Origin: Streptomyces olivochromogenes
GTDB lineage: Bacteria > Actinomycetota > Actinomycetes > Streptomycetales > Streptomycetaceae
Assembly (NCBI RefSeq): GCF_001514115.1
Contig: NZ_KQ948458.1
Location: 1-64,000, forward strand
Length of the DNA: 64,000 nt
Direction: 5' to 3'
Positions 24,226 through 33,666 of the stretch are shown piece after piece (the stretch's first letter is position 1; each line of letters opens with the position of its first letter). The notes beneath the pieces are model-generated. The model saw only the letters and a program-made list of their open reading frames with translations, searched no databases and was not told the DNA's origin. Made by a program: the position numbers and the translations under genes.

Positions 24226-25002
24226 TCAGCCGAAGCGGCCGGAGATGTAGTCCTCCGTGGCCTGCACCGACGGGTTGGAGAAGATGCGCTCCGTGTCGTC
24301 GATCTCGATGAGCCGTCCCGGCTGGCCCACCGCGGACAGGTTGAAGAACGCGGTGCGGTCGGAGACGCGCGCGGCCTGCTGCATGTTGTGCGTCACGATG
24401 ACGATCGTGAAGCGTTCCTTCAGCTCGCCGATCAGGTCCTCGATGGCGAGGGTCGAGATCGGGTCGAGGGCCGAGCAGGGCTCGTCCATGAGGAGGACCT
24501 GCGGCTCCACCGCGATCGCCCGCGCGATGCACAGACGCTGCTGCTGACCACCGGACAGACCCGAGCCGGGCTTGTTGAGGCGGTCCTTGACCTCGTTCCA
24601 GAGGTTCGCGCCCTTGAGGGACTTCTCGACGACGTCGTTCAGCTCGGACTTCTTGTACGAGCCGTTCAGACGCAGACCCGCCGCCACGTTGTCGAAGATC
24701 GACATGGTGGGGAAGGGGTTGGGGCGCTGGAAGACCATGCCGATCGTGCGGCGCACGGCGACGGGGTCGATGCCGTGGCCGTACAGGTCCTCGTCGTCGA
24801 GGAGGACCTTGCCCTCGACCCGGCCGCCGGGGGTGACCTCGTGCATACGGTTGAGCGTGCGCAGGAACGTCGACTTGCCGCAGCCGGAGGGGCCGATGAA
24901 CGCCGTCACCGAGCGCGGCTCGACCGTCATCGAGATGTCTTCGATCGCCTTGTGGGAGCCGTAGTAGGCGGTGAGACCGCTTACGTCGATTCGCTTGGCC
25001 AT
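24226..25002 (-). CDS. pstB: Phosphate ABC transporter ATP-binding protein PstB
   Basis: A 258-aa ATPase of the high-affinity phosphate importer. Walker A GPSGCGKST, Q-loop region MVFQRPNPFPTMSIFDNV, signature LSGGQQQRLCIARA, Walker B VLLMDEPCSALDP, and H-loop VTHNMQQAARVSDRTAFF are all typical of PstB. The ATG at 25002 fits family N-termini (MAKRIDVSGLTAYYG). Last gene of the pstSCAB cluster; 53 nt separate it from pstA. Confidence 0.97.
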   Translation of the reverse strand: MAKRIDVSGLTAYYGSHKAIEDISMTVEPRSVTAFIGPSGCGKSTFLRTLNRMHEVTPGGRVEGKVLLDDEDLYGHGIDPVAVRRTIGMVFQRPNPFPTMSIFDNVAAGLRLNGSYKKSELNDVVEKSLKGANLWNEVKDRLNKPGSGLSGGQQQRLCIARAIAVEPQVLLMDEPCSALDPISTLAIEDLIGELKERFTIVIVTHNMQQAARVSDRTAFFNLSAVGQPGRLIEIDDTERIFSNPSVQATEDYISGRFG

Positions 25003-25055
25003 GTCAATCACTGCTTCTTTCGAGGGGGATGCTGCTGGTCGCTGATATGGCCGCG

Positions 25056-26120
25056 TCAGCGACCTGTCTTCGGTGCCTTCCAACGGGCGATGCCGCGAGC
25101 CACCATGTTGAGAATCATCACGAAGGCGATCAGGGCGAGCGCAGCCGCCCAGGCACGGTCGTACGCCGCGTTCGAACCGGCGCTGTTCGCGTACTGCTGG
25201 TAGATGTACAGCGGCAGCGAGGCCTGCGCCCCGGAGAACGGGTTGGTGTTGATGAAGTTCGTGCCCCACACCAGCAGCAGCACCGGGGCGGTCTCGCCCG
25301 TGATGCGTGCGACGGCGAGCATGACACCGGTCGTGATGCCACCGATCGAGGTCGGCAGGACCACCTTGAGGATCGTGCGCCACTTGGGCACGCCGAGCGC
25401 CAGGGAGGCTTCGCGCAGCTCGTTCGGTACGAGCTTGAGCATCTCCTCGGTGGAGCGGACCACGACGGGCATCATCAGGATGGCCAGGGCCAGCGAACCG
25501 GCGAAGCCGAAGGGCTCCAGGTCCAGGATGAGCATCAGGCTCAGGATGAACAGACCGGCGACGATCGAGGGGATGCCCGTCATCACGTCGACGAAGAAGG
25601 TGATGGCCGTGGAGAGCTTGCCGCGCCCGTACTCCACCAGGTAGACCGCGGTGAGTACACCGATCGGCGCCGCGATCAGGGTGGCGAGACCGACCTGCTC
25701 CAGCGTGCCGATGATGGCGTGGTAGATGCCGCCGCCGGGCTCGGAGTCCGCGACCACACCCATCGAGTGGGTCAGGAAGTAGATGTCGAAGACCTTCACA
25801 CCGCGCTTGACGGTGGTCCAGATCAGGGAGGCCAGCGGGACGACCGCGATGAGGAAGCAGACCCAGACGAGGCTGGTCGCGACGCGGTCCTTGGCCTGAC
25901 GGCGGCCCTCGACGCGCGCGGCGATGCCGTACGTACCGAGGACGAAGAGGATTCCGGCGATCAGGCCCCACTGGACCTTGCTGTCGAGACCGCCGACCAG
26001 GCCGATGACCACGGCGAGCACGACGGCGCCGGCGGCGATCGCCCACGGGGACCACTTCGGCAGGGTCGCGCCGCGCAGGGTGCTGGGGCGCTTGCCCATG
26101 GCGGGTGCTGAGTGGCTCAT
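25056..26120 (-). CDS. pstA: Phosphate ABC transporter permease PstA
   Basis: A 354-aa inner-membrane permease with about seven helices: an N-terminal pair, then the ABC permease domain with the EAA-type loop REASLALGVPKWRTILKVVLPTSIGG. It has an extra N-terminal hydrophobic region common in actinobacterial PstA. ATG at 26120 overlaps the pstC stop (ATGA), so translation is coupled. Confidence 0.96.
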   Translation of the reverse strand: MSHSAPAMGKRPSTLRGATLPKWSPWAIAAGAVVLAVVIGLVGGLDSKVQWGLIAGILFVLGTYGIAARVEGRRQAKDRVATSLVWVCFLIAVVPLASLIWTTVKRGVKVFDIYFLTHSMGVVADSEPGGGIYHAIIGTLEQVGLATLIAAPIGVLTAVYLVEYGRGKLSTAITFFVDVMTGIPSIVAGLFILSLMLILDLEPFGFAGSLALAILMMPVVVRSTEEMLKLVPNELREASLALGVPKWRTILKVVLPTSIGGITTGVMLAVARITGETAPVLLLVWGTNFINTNPFSGAQASLPLYIYQQYANSAGSNAAYDRAWAAALALIAFVMILNMVARGIARWKAPKTGR

Positions 26121-27127
26121 GCGTTGGCCCCCGAGTACTCCGCGCGACGGGCGATGATGACCCGGGCCGCGCCGTTGACCAGCAGGGTGATGACGAAGAG
26201 GACCAGACCGGACGCGATCAGCGCGTCACGGCCGTCCGCGGTCGCCTCACCGAACTTGCTGGCGATGTTCTGTGCGAAGGTGCCGCCGCCCGGGTCGAGC
26301 AGGCTGGCGTTGATGTCGAAGGTCGGCGAGAGGACCGTGGCGACGGCCATTGTCTCACCGAGCGCGCGGCCGAGACCCAGCATCGACGCGGAGATGACGC
26401 CGGAGCGGCCGAAGGGCAGCACCGACATGCGGATGACCTCCCAGCGCGTGGCGCCGAGGGCCAGCGCGGCCTCCTCGTGCATCTGCGGGACCTGGCGGAA
26501 GACCTCGCGGCTCACGTTGGTGATGATCGGTAGGATCATGATCGCGAGCAGGATGCTGACGGTGAGCATCGAGCGGGGCGCGCCGCCCTGCCAGCTGAAG
26601 ATGCCGGTCCAGCCGAAGTACTTGTCCAGCCAGCCGAAGAGGCCGTTCATGTGCGGCACCAGGACGAGCGCGCCCCACAGGCCGTAGACGATGGACGGCA
26701 CGGCGGCGAGCAGGTCGATCACGTAGGCGACCGGGCCGCTCAGCCTGCGCGGTGCGTAGTGCGTGATGAACAGCGCGATGGCGACCGCGACGGGAACCGC
26801 CAGGGCCATGGCGATGATCGAGGAGACCACCGTGCCGAAGGCCAGGACGGCGATGCCGAAGACCGGCGGGATGGTGTTGGTGTTCCACTCGAAGGTGGTG
26901 AGGAAGTTGCCGTGGTCCTTGCTGATCGCGAGCGAGGCGCGATAGGTGAGGAAGACCGCGATGGCGGCCATGATCACCAGCAGGAAGATGCCCGACCCAC
27001 GGGAGAGACCGAGGAAGATCCGGTCACCGGGTCGGGTGGCGCCGCGGCTCGCGCGCTTCTGCAGGGCCGCGGAAGGCTGGGAGGTGGGGGGAGGTGCTTC
27101 GTCTGTGTTCTGTGTCGATATGTCCAT
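26117..27127 (-). CDS. pstC: Phosphate ABC transporter permease PstC
   Basis: A 336-aa permease with six or so helices and an EAA-type cytoplasmic loop EEAALALGATRWEVIRMSVLPFGRSGV; the segment AAVPSIVYGLWGALVLVP is characteristic of PstC. ATG at 27127 follows GGAGATCCCG. It is the first gene after pstS, separated from it by 103 nt containing a strong stem-loop. Confidence 0.96.
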   Translation of the reverse strand: MDISTQNTDEAPPPTSQPSAALQKRASRGATRPGDRIFLGLSRGSGIFLLVIMAAIAVFLTYRASLAISKDHGNFLTTFEWNTNTIPPVFGIAVLAFGTVVSSIIAMALAVPVAVAIALFITHYAPRRLSGPVAYVIDLLAAVPSIVYGLWGALVLVPHMNGLFGWLDKYFGWTGIFSWQGGAPRSMLTVSILLAIMILPIITNVSREVFRQVPQMHEEAALALGATRWEVIRMSVLPFGRSGVISASMLGLGRALGETMAVATVLSPTFDINASLLDPGGGTFAQNIASKFGEATADGRDALIASGLVLFVITLLVNGAARVIIARRAEYSGANA

Positions 27128-27188
27128 CGGGATCTCCGGTCTGCAGAGCCGTACTTGGTTGCGGCTCCTGGCGGCGGTGCACCGGACG

Positions 27189-27223
27189 GTGCGGCCCGGC
27201 CCCGAACCGGGGCCGGGCCGCAC
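27189..27223 (-). terminator. Stem-loop between pstS and pstC (partial terminator or mRNA stabiliser)
   Basis: A perfect 16-bp stem (27189-27204 with 27208-27223) with a 3-nt loop in the pstS-pstC gap, and no T-tract. In ABC importers such elements raise the amount of binding-protein mRNA over permease mRNA. Confidence 0.7.
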
Positions 27224-27230
27224 ACTTTGG

Positions 27231-28367
27231 TTAGCTGAGGCCCGCGATGGTGGTGCGGACCTTGGCGATGATGTCGGCCGGGATCGGCGCGTAGTCGATG
27301 GAGGAGAGGACCTTCTGGCCGTCCTCGCTCGCAATGTAGGTCAGGAACGCCTTCGTGGCGGCCAGCGAGTCCGACTTGTTGCCCTTGTCGCAGACGATCT
27401 CGTACGTGACCAGGGTGATCGGGTAGGCGCCGTCGGCCTTGGTGGCGCGGTTCAGCTTGAGCGAGAGGTCCTTGCCCGTGCCGATGACCTGGGCGTCCGC
27501 GATGGCCTTGGTGGCGTTCTCGACGGTGGCGTCGACCGGGGCGCTGGCGCCCGTGTCGATGCTGGCCGCCTTGATGCCGTCCTTGGCGAACGACAGCTCC
27601 ATGTAGCCGATGGCGCCGGAGGTCTGCTTCACCTGCTGGGCGACACCGGAGGACTGCGGAGCGGACTGGCCGCCCTTCGCCTGCCAGGCCTTGCCGCCGG
27701 AGTACTTCCAGTCGGAGGGGGCCGCGGCGATCAGGTACTTGGTGAAGTTGTCCGTGGTGCCGGACTCGTCCGAGCGGTGGAACGCCTGGATCTTGAGGTC
27801 GGGCAGGGTGACGCCCGGGTTCAGCTTCGCGATCGCCGAGTCGTTCCACTTGCTGATCTTGCTGTCGAAGATCTTGGCGACCGTCGAGGCGTTCAGGACG
27901 AGCTTGTCGACGCCCGGGACGTTGAAGCCGACCGCGATCGGGCCGCCGACCATCGGGAGGTCGATGCCCTGGCCACCGCCGGTGCACATCTTCTTGGAGG
28001 CGGCGACCTCTTCCGGCTTCAGCGCGGAGTCCGAGCCGGCGAAGGCGACCTGGCCCTGGGTGAACGCGGTGACGCCGGCGCCGGAGCCGCCGCCCTTGTA
28101 GTTGATCTGCACGCCGGAGCAGGCGGCGCTGAACGCCTTGACCCAGGCGTCGATCGCGTTCTTCTGCGCGGACGAGCCGTCGGCGAGCAGCTGGCCCTTG
28201 GCGTCGTCACACTTGATCGAGCTGGCGGAGCCCGTCGTCGCGCCGCCCGTGGCGCTGCTCTTGGTGCCGGTGTCGTCGGAGCCGCACGCCGTGAGGGCCA
28301 GGGCGCCGGAGACGGCGACAGCACCGAGCGAAAGGGCGCGAAGCCGGTTCTTGCGCTGAAGCTTCAC
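27231..28367 (-). CDS. pstS: Phosphate-binding lipoprotein PstS
   Basis: A 378-aa extracytoplasmic phosphate-binding protein, lipid-anchored through Cys28 (ALTAC). Phosphate-site landmarks include ADGSSAQKNAIDAW, GSGAGVTAFTQGQVAFAGSDSAL and FHRSDESGTTDNFTKYL. Start is GTG at 28367. First gene of the pst operon, behind a PHO box at 28504-28525, so it should be induced by PhoR-PhoP at low phosphate. Confidence 0.97.
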   Translation of the reverse strand: MKLQRKNRLRALSLGAVAVSGALALTACGSDDTGTKSSATGGATTGSASSIKCDDAKGQLLADGSSAQKNAIDAWVKAFSAACSGVQINYKGGGSGAGVTAFTQGQVAFAGSDSALKPEEVAASKKMCTGGGQGIDLPMVGGPIAVGFNVPGVDKLVLNASTVAKIFDSKISKWNDSAIAKLNPGVTLPDLKIQAFHRSDESGTTDNFTKYLIAAAPSDWKYSGGKAWQAKGGQSAPQSSGVAQQVKQTSGAIGYMELSFAKDGIKAASIDTGASAPVDATVENATKAIADAQVIGTGKDLSLKLNRATKADGAYPITLVTYEIVCDKGNKSDSLAATKAFLTYIASEDGQKVLSSIDYAPIPADIIAKVRTTIAGLS

Positions 28368-28503
28368 TGTTGGGGTGTTCCTTCCAGGAGCCGCCGTCTG
28401 GTTGGCGGCGTGCGAGGTGTGTGTGATGCGGAGGCCACACGCAGGAGGCGTTCCGCACCGGGTAAGGCCGAAATTAGGCAGATCAGGTGAAGGCGTCGAT
28501 GGC

Positions 28504-28525
28504 CGTAAGTGAACGGAGGGTGAAC
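28504..28525 (-). promoter_or_regulatory. PHO box (PhoP operator) upstream of pstS
   Basis: On the minus strand two 11-nt direct repeat units run end to end: GTTCACCCTCC (28525-28515) and GTTCACTTACG (28514-28504). Both begin with the conserved GTTCAC of Streptomyces PhoP boxes. The site lies about 140-160 bp before the pstS start codon. Confidence 0.88.
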
Positions 28526-28638
28526 CCCTGTGGGCGGTGCGGTGAGGTCACGGAACGCTTACGTCGAGGACACGGTGGGATCCCGATCGTTGTTACTGCA
28601 TGTGACCGGGTGTGCACGCATATGGCCGATTGGTTCGC

Positions 28639-29061
28639 TTAGGTGAGGTGCAGCACACTCAGCAGGGCGTCAACCAGATCGGCGTCCCTGGGCTGGGTCA
28701 GACGGTCGCGGGCCGCGGCGGGGGAGAGCCACAGGATGCGGTCGACCTCGTCGCTCGGAGTGAAGTGGCCCTCCGTCGCCTCGGCGGCCCAGTAGCGGAC
28801 CTCTTTGGGGCGGCCGGCGACGGGATAACGGAGGGTGGGCAGGGCCGTGCCGGGCAGGGCGGTGTACCCCGTCTCCTCCCGGACCTCCCGCAGTGCCCCC
28901 GCGAGCGTTTCCTCGCCGCGCTTGAGCTTGCCCTTCGGATGCGACCAGTCGTCGTACTTCGGCCGGTGGACGAGACATATCTCCAGCTCACCGCCGAGTG
29001 GCGAGCGGCGCCACAGGACGCAGCCTGCCGCCCGTACGGCCTTGAAGGTGTCCTCGGTCAT
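28639..29061 (-). CDS. Nudix hydrolase (MutT-like)
   Basis: A 140-aa Nudix pyrophosphohydrolase. The Nudix box is complete: GKLKRGEETLAGALREVREETGY (G-x5-E-x7-R-E-x2-E-E-x-G). Related actinobacterial MutT1-type enzymes cleave nucleoside or dinucleoside polyphosphates; the adjacent CHAD and ppk genes suggest a polyphosphate-linked role, which is inference. ATG at 29061. Third gene of a ppk-CHAD-Nudix minus-strand operon, 10 nt after CHAD. Confidence 0.92.
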   Translation of the reverse strand: MTEDTFKAVRAAGCVLWRRSPLGGELEICLVHRPKYDDWSHPKGKLKRGEETLAGALREVREETGYTALPGTALPTLRYPVAGRPKEVRYWAAEATEGHFTPSDEVDRILWLSPAAARDRLTQPRDADLVDALLSVLHLT

Positions 29062-29071
29062 CAGGCCTCCC

Positions 29072-30190
29072 TCACGGGGTGCGCACGGTTTCCTTCTGCC
29101 AGTTCTGCTGGAACGCGAACCGTGCCGCCTCCACCTCGTGCCGCTGGTCGGCGTGGAGCACGCCGAGCGCGTACGCGGTGGCCGGGGCGATGCGCGGGGT
29201 GCGGGCCGCCGACGCGGCGGCCGCGGCCGCCTCCGCCGCGTCCCGGTGCCGGTTGAGGGCCTGACCCGCGCGGAGCAGTCGTACGTCGATGGGGGCGTCC
29301 TCCCCGTAGAGGACCTCGCACGCGTAGCGGTGCAGGCGCAGCAGCAGCCGGACCTGGTGCCAGGGCGCGTCCTGGGGATGGGGCGCGGTGTCCGCGGAGA
29401 GGCCGTGCACGAGGGCCTCGGCGTTGTACGGGTGGCCCGCGGTGACCAGCGGCAGCGCGGCGACCGCGTCGGTCAGCCGGTCCGTGGCGGCGGCGGCCAG
29501 CGGGCGCAGGTCGGCCGTGGTGGCCGCCGGGGTGAGCGGCACCTCGCTGGCGAGCACGGCGACGCTGTCCGCGACGGCGTGGAAGCGGGAGGAGCCGAGC
29601 GCCTGCAGCGCGGCCGAGTGGGCCCGGGTGCGGGCCAGCGTCAGCTGGCGGTCGAGCAGCGCGCCCGCCTTCGCGGCGCCGACGGTCAGACTGCCTTTGG
29701 CAGGCGCCCCGGTGTCCTGCCCAGCATGTGCCGGGAAGCCGGCCGCGCCCGAGAGCCGGTTCAGCGCGCCGATCAGTCGTTCCAGGCGGGCCGCGTAGGC
29801 GTGTTCACGGGCCAGGGTGCCCGAGAGCCACGCCAGTTCGGGCCGCATGCCCTCCGACCACTCCGCGTCGAGCAGCGGTCGGAAGGTGTGCAGGGTGCCG
29901 CTGATGCGGCGGGCCGAGCGGCGCAGGGCGCGCGCCGCGTCGACCGATTCCCCGGAGCCGTTCTCCCCCGCTCGTGTCACGTTCGCTTGTGACACGTCCC
30001 GCGACTCGGCGCGCGACTCCGTTCTCTGCTTCGCCCGGGCGGTGGTACCCGCGTCGGTGCCGTTCTCCCGGTGCTGTCGCAGGGAGCGGAGGAACTCCGT
30101 GGCCTGGGCCCTCAGGTAGCCCGCGAGGGCGTCTCCTGACATGGGCCCGGCCGGGGAGTCGGTGGTGGGTTCAAGGTGTTGCTGTGCCAC
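29072..30190 (-). CDS. CHAD domain protein
   Basis: A 372-aa helical CHAD protein, rich in conserved His and basic residues (for example ALRRSARRISGTLHTFRPLLD and LLRLHRYACEVLYGEDAPIDVRLL). CHAD proteins bind polyphosphate granules, consistent with location directly after ppk. GTG at 30190 overlaps the ppk 3' end by 20 nt. It has an Ala-rich later part and no CYTH domain. Confidence 0.88.
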   Translation of the reverse strand: MAQQHLEPTTDSPAGPMSGDALAGYLRAQATEFLRSLRQHRENGTDAGTTARAKQRTESRAESRDVSQANVTRAGENGSGESVDAARALRRSARRISGTLHTFRPLLDAEWSEGMRPELAWLSGTLAREHAYAARLERLIGALNRLSGAAGFPAHAGQDTGAPAKGSLTVGAAKAGALLDRQLTLARTRAHSAALQALGSSRFHAVADSVAVLASEVPLTPAATTADLRPLAAAATDRLTDAVAALPLVTAGHPYNAEALVHGLSADTAPHPQDAPWHQVRLLLRLHRYACEVLYGEDAPIDVRLLRAGQALNRHRDAAEAAAAAASAARTPRIAPATAYALGVLHADQRHEVEAARFAFQQNWQKETVRTP

Positions 30191-32570
30191 GCCGGCGCCT
30201 CCGGGCGTCTATGAGCATCTCCTGGACGTTCCGCAGGGGCTGGCCGTCCGCGTCGGTCGAGTGCCGGGTCCACTCGCCGTCCGGGCCCAGGTGCCAGGAG
30301 GCGGTGGTGTCGGACATCCCGGTCTCGAACAGCCGGTTGAGGGCCGCGCGGTGTGCCGGGTCGGTGATCCTGACCAGGGCCTCGATCCGCCGGTCCAGGT
30401 TGCGGTGCATCATGTCCGCGCTGCCGATCCAGACCTCGGGCTCGCCGCCGTTGCCGAAGGCGAAGACACGGGAGTGTTCGAGGAACCGGCCGAGCACGGA
30501 CCGTACCCGTATGTTCTCGGACAGGCCGGTGACGCCCGGCCGGACCGCGCAGATGCCACGCACCCACACGTCGACGGGCACTCCGGCCTGGGACGCGCGG
30601 TACAGCGCGTCGATGATCGCCTCGTCCACCATCGAGTTGCACTTGATGCGGACGTAGGCGGGGCGTCCGGCGACGTGGTGCTGGACTTCCTTGTTGATCC
30701 GCGCGATCAGCCCGTCGCGCAGGGACTTGGGGGCGACGAGCAGACGGCGGTAGGTCTCGCGGCGCGAGTAGCCGGAGAGCCGGTTGAAGAGGTCGGACAG
30801 GTCCGCGCCGACCTGCGGGTCGGCGGTGAGCAGGCCGAGGTCCTCGTACAGCCGTGCGGTCTTCGGGTGGTAGTTGCCGGTGCCGACGTGGGAGTAGCGC
30901 CGGAGCGTTTCCCCCTCCTGCCGGACGACCAGCGACAGCTTGCAGTGGGTCTTCAGCCCGACGAGTCCGTACACGACATGGCAGCCCGACTCCTCGAGCT
31001 TGCGGGCCCACTTGATGTTGGCCTGTTCGTCGAAGCGCGCCTTGATCTCGACGAGGACGAGGACCTGCTTGCCGGACTCGGCGGCGTCTATCAGCGCGTC
31101 GACGATCGGCGAGTCGCCCGAGGTCCGGTACAGCGTCTGCTTGATGGCCAGCACGTCCGGGTCGGCCGCCGCCTGCTCCAGGAAGGCCTGCACGGAGGTG
31201 GAGAAGGAGTCGTACGGGTGGTGCAGCAGGACGTCGCGCTCGCGCAGGGCGGCGAAGATGTCGGGCGCGGACGCCGACTCGACCTCGGCCAGGTCGCGGT
31301 GCGTTCCCGCGATGAACTTCGGGTACTTCAGCTCGGGCCGGTCGAGGGCGCCGATGCCGAAGAGGCCGGTGAGGTCCAGGGGACCCGGCAGCGGGTACAC
31401 CTCCGCCTCGGAGATCTTCAGTTCCCGTACGAGGAGATCGAGGACGTACCGGTCGATGGACTCCTCGACCTCCAGACGCACCGGCGGCCCGAAGCGGCGC
31501 CGCATGAGTTCCTTCTCCAGCGCCTGGAGCAGGTTCTCGGCGTCGTCCTCCTCGACCTCCAGGTCCTCGTTCCTGGTCAGCCGGAAGGTGTGGTGCTCCA
31601 GGACCTCCATGCCCGGGAAGAGCTCCTCCAGGTGTGCCGCGATCACGTCCTCGATGGGGACGTAGCGGTTGGGGGAGGCCTCCAGGAAGCGGGAGAGCAG
31701 CGGCGGGACCTTGACGCGCGCGAAGTGCCGGTGGCCGCTGACCGGGTTCCGTACGACGACCGCGAGGTTCAGGGACAGACCCGAGATGTACGGGAAGGGG
31801 TGCGCGGGGTCGACCGCCAGCGGGGTCAGGACCGGGAAGATCTGGTGCCGGAAGAGGGTGAAGAGGCGGGCCTGCTCCTTCTCCGTCAGTTCGCTCCAGC
31901 GGACCAGATGGACGCCCTCCTCCGCGAGCGCGGGGGCGACGTCCTCCTGGTAGCAGGCCGCGTGCCGGGCCATGAGCTCGCGCGAGCGGGCCCAGATCAT
32001 CTCCAGGACCTCGCGGGGCTGCAGGCCGGAGGCGGACTTGGTGGCCACGCCGGTCGCGATGCGGCGCTTCAGTCCGGCCACCCGGACCATGAAGAACTCG
32101 TCCAGGTTGCTGGCGAAGATCGCCAGGAAGTTCGCCCGTTCGAGCAGGGGCGTGCTCGGGTCCTCGGCGAGCTCCAGCACCCGCTCGTTGAACGCGAGCC
32201 AGCTGCGCTCGCGGTCGAGGAACCTGCCCTGCGGCAACATGATGCCGTCCTGCACCAGGTCCTCGTAGGCGTCGAGGTCGGCGTCGATGTCGGGCTCGAG
32301 GTCGGAGACGTTCGCCGCCACGGTGTGCGGGCGGTGCGCGGCTATGGAGCCGACGGAGGGCTGCGGGTGCTGGACCGGTGCCTGGGCGCTGGGCTGGTTC
32401 ATGGACCCATTCTTCCGCGCCGGGAGCGAGACCGGCGCGTCGGAGAGCGCGAGCGGCAGCGGGGTGAGGCGGATGTTCCCGTTCCGCGACCCCGGTACCG
32501 CCTTGCTCCCCGTCGTCGGAGAGGTCTCGCGCTCCGGCGGAGGCGACGGCTCTGGCACGGCGGGCTTCAT
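30171..32570 (-). CDS. ppk: Polyphosphate kinase PPK1
   Basis: Up to 799-aa PPK1, which reversibly makes polyphosphate from ATP at the membrane. The N domain begins near PQGRFLDRERSWLAFNERVLELA, and the C domains include the phosphohistidine region YSHVGTGNYHPKTARLYED and the segment FGNGGEPEVWIGSADMMHRNLDRRIE. The ATG at 32570 has no clear ribosome site; an ATG at 32402 (743 aa) has GGAAG about 10 nt upstream and is a serious alternative, since the extra 56 residues are low-complexity. First gene of the ppk-CHAD-Nudix operon. Confidence 0.95.
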   Translation of the reverse strand: MKPAVPEPSPPPERETSPTTGSKAVPGSRNGNIRLTPLPLALSDAPVSLPARKNGSMNQPSAQAPVQHPQPSVGSIAAHRPHTVAANVSDLEPDIDADLDAYEDLVQDGIMLPQGRFLDRERSWLAFNERVLELAEDPSTPLLERANFLAIFASNLDEFFMVRVAGLKRRIATGVATKSASGLQPREVLEMIWARSRELMARHAACYQEDVAPALAEEGVHLVRWSELTEKEQARLFTLFRHQIFPVLTPLAVDPAHPFPYISGLSLNLAVVVRNPVSGHRHFARVKVPPLLSRFLEASPNRYVPIEDVIAAHLEELFPGMEVLEHHTFRLTRNEDLEVEEDDAENLLQALEKELMRRRFGPPVRLEVEESIDRYVLDLLVRELKISEAEVYPLPGPLDLTGLFGIGALDRPELKYPKFIAGTHRDLAEVESASAPDIFAALRERDVLLHHPYDSFSTSVQAFLEQAAADPDVLAIKQTLYRTSGDSPIVDALIDAAESGKQVLVLVEIKARFDEQANIKWARKLEESGCHVVYGLVGLKTHCKLSLVVRQEGETLRRYSHVGTGNYHPKTARLYEDLGLLTADPQVGADLSDLFNRLSGYSRRETYRRLLVAPKSLRDGLIARINKEVQHHVAGRPAYVRIKCNSMVDEAIIDALYRASQAGVPVDVWVRGICAVRPGVTGLSENIRVRSVLGRFLEHSRVFAFGNGGEPEVWIGSADMMHRNLDRRIEALVRITDPAHRAALNRLFETGMSDTTASWHLGPDGEWTRHSTDADGQPLRNVQEMLIDARRRRRGTATP

Positions 32571-32666
32571 TTGCTGAGCGTCGCAAGCCCGTCTGAATCG
32601 ATGGTTACGGCGACATGACGTGCGGGATATCGGGGAGCGGCTCCCGGACGTCTACATGCCCGGGTG

Positions 32667-32705
32667 CCGCGTACGCCCCACCCCCCCCGTGGGGGGCGTA
32701 CGCGG
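32667..32705 (-). terminator. Hairpin after ABC permease gene
   Basis: CCGCGTACGCCCC (32667-32679) pairs with GGGGCGTACGCGG (32693-32705) around a C-rich loop. It lies 17 bp beyond the stop of the permease at 32722 on the minus strand and upstream of ppk. Confidence 0.75.
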
Positions 32706-32721
32706 CCCCGGCGTGGGGGAG

Positions 32722-33666
32722 TTATGCGGTGCGGCGGCGCAGCAGCCGGAAGGCGGCGGCGGTGGCCACGGCGGTGACGGCGAGGACGATGCCGGTTTCC
32801 ACCAGGTGGAGGGGCCAGAAGTGGGAGTCGGGGTGGTACACGGAGTACTGGCCCGTGACACCGTGCTCGGTCAGGCACCGCTTGGCTTCCGAGGTCGTGC
32901 CCTCGCAGTTCCCGTAGCTGGGGTCCGGGACTCGTTTCCCGTGGACGAACACCCCGGACTCCACCTGCCAGACGGGACCGGACTGGTCGTAGGCCGCGGC
33001 GCCGGTACGGGTGATCGTGGGCCACAGGTCCGCGCGGTACCGGTCCAGGCACTGGCTGAGCACCAGCATCACGGCGAACGAGACGCTCAGAGCGGGCAGC
33101 GAGCGCCGTAGCGCCAGACCGGCGAGTGCGCCCACGGCCAGGGCGCACAGGGCGTACGCCACCATCGCCGGGCCGCGGGCGACGAAGACGGCGGTGGCGG
33201 GCCAGTCGCCGATGACCCGGGCCGGTCTGTTCGACCAGCTCCAGCGGTAAGCCACCACGAGCACCGTGCCGCTGAGCGTGATCAACAGTGCGGGCACGGC
33301 GAGCTTGGCGGCCAGCCAGCGCACGGGGGACACCGACTGGGTCCAGGCGAGCCGCGCGGTGCCGGACTCCAGTTCACGGGCGATCAGTGCCGCGCCCGCC
33401 CAGGCGGCGACGGCGTAGAAGCAGTGGCTGAGAACGGTGGCGGTGTATCGAAGGACCGCGCTGTACTCGAGCGTGGCCGTGACGTCGCAGCTGTCGGAGT
33501 GGAGACAGCGGAAGGCCTCCGCCCGGGCGGCGTCGGCCGTGACCCCCATCGCCCCCACCAGGAATGCGACGACGGCGACGACGAACGAGCCCCAGACGAT
33601 CAGCGCGGTGCGGTGCACGCGTAGGACGGTCCACGGCAGGCCGCCGACGGCACCCGTGGTGCTCAC
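32722..33666 (-). CDS. ABC-2-like transporter permease (second permease)
   Basis: A 314-aa membrane protein with about six helices and the repeated motif SGTARLAWTQSVSPVRWLAAKLAVP, also found in the neighbouring permease. Both are therefore paralogous ABC permease subunits. A large extracytoplasmic loop carries paired Cys (YGNCEGTTSEAKRC). GTG at 33666 overlaps the upstream stop (GTGA). Last gene of the GntR-ATPase-permease-permease operon. Confidence 0.85.
   Translation of the reverse strand: MSTTGAVGGLPWTVLRVHRTALIVWGSFVVAVVAFLVGAMGVTADAARAEAFRCLHSDSCDVTATLEYSAVLRYTATVLSHCFYAVAAWAGAALIARELESGTARLAWTQSVSPVRWLAAKLAVPALLITLSGTVLVVAYRWSWSNRPARVIGDWPATAVFVARGPAMVAYALCALAVGALAGLALRRSLPALSVSFAVMLVLSQCLDRYRADLWPTITRTGAAAYDQSGPVWQVESGVFVHGKRVPDPSYGNCEGTTSEAKRCLTEHGVTGQYSVYHPDSHFWPLHLVETGIVLAVTAVATAAAFRLLRRRTA

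Noticed and set aside
30141..32618. 825-codon open frame on the plus strand opposite ppk
   Set aside because: Arises from high GC third-position bias on the antisense of ppk; no recognisable domain and no ribosome site, whereas the minus-strand frame is a full PPK1.
32596..32620. PHO box before ppk
   Set aside because: GTCATGTCGCC GTAACCATCGA has only loose similarity to GTTCAC units; too weak to claim.
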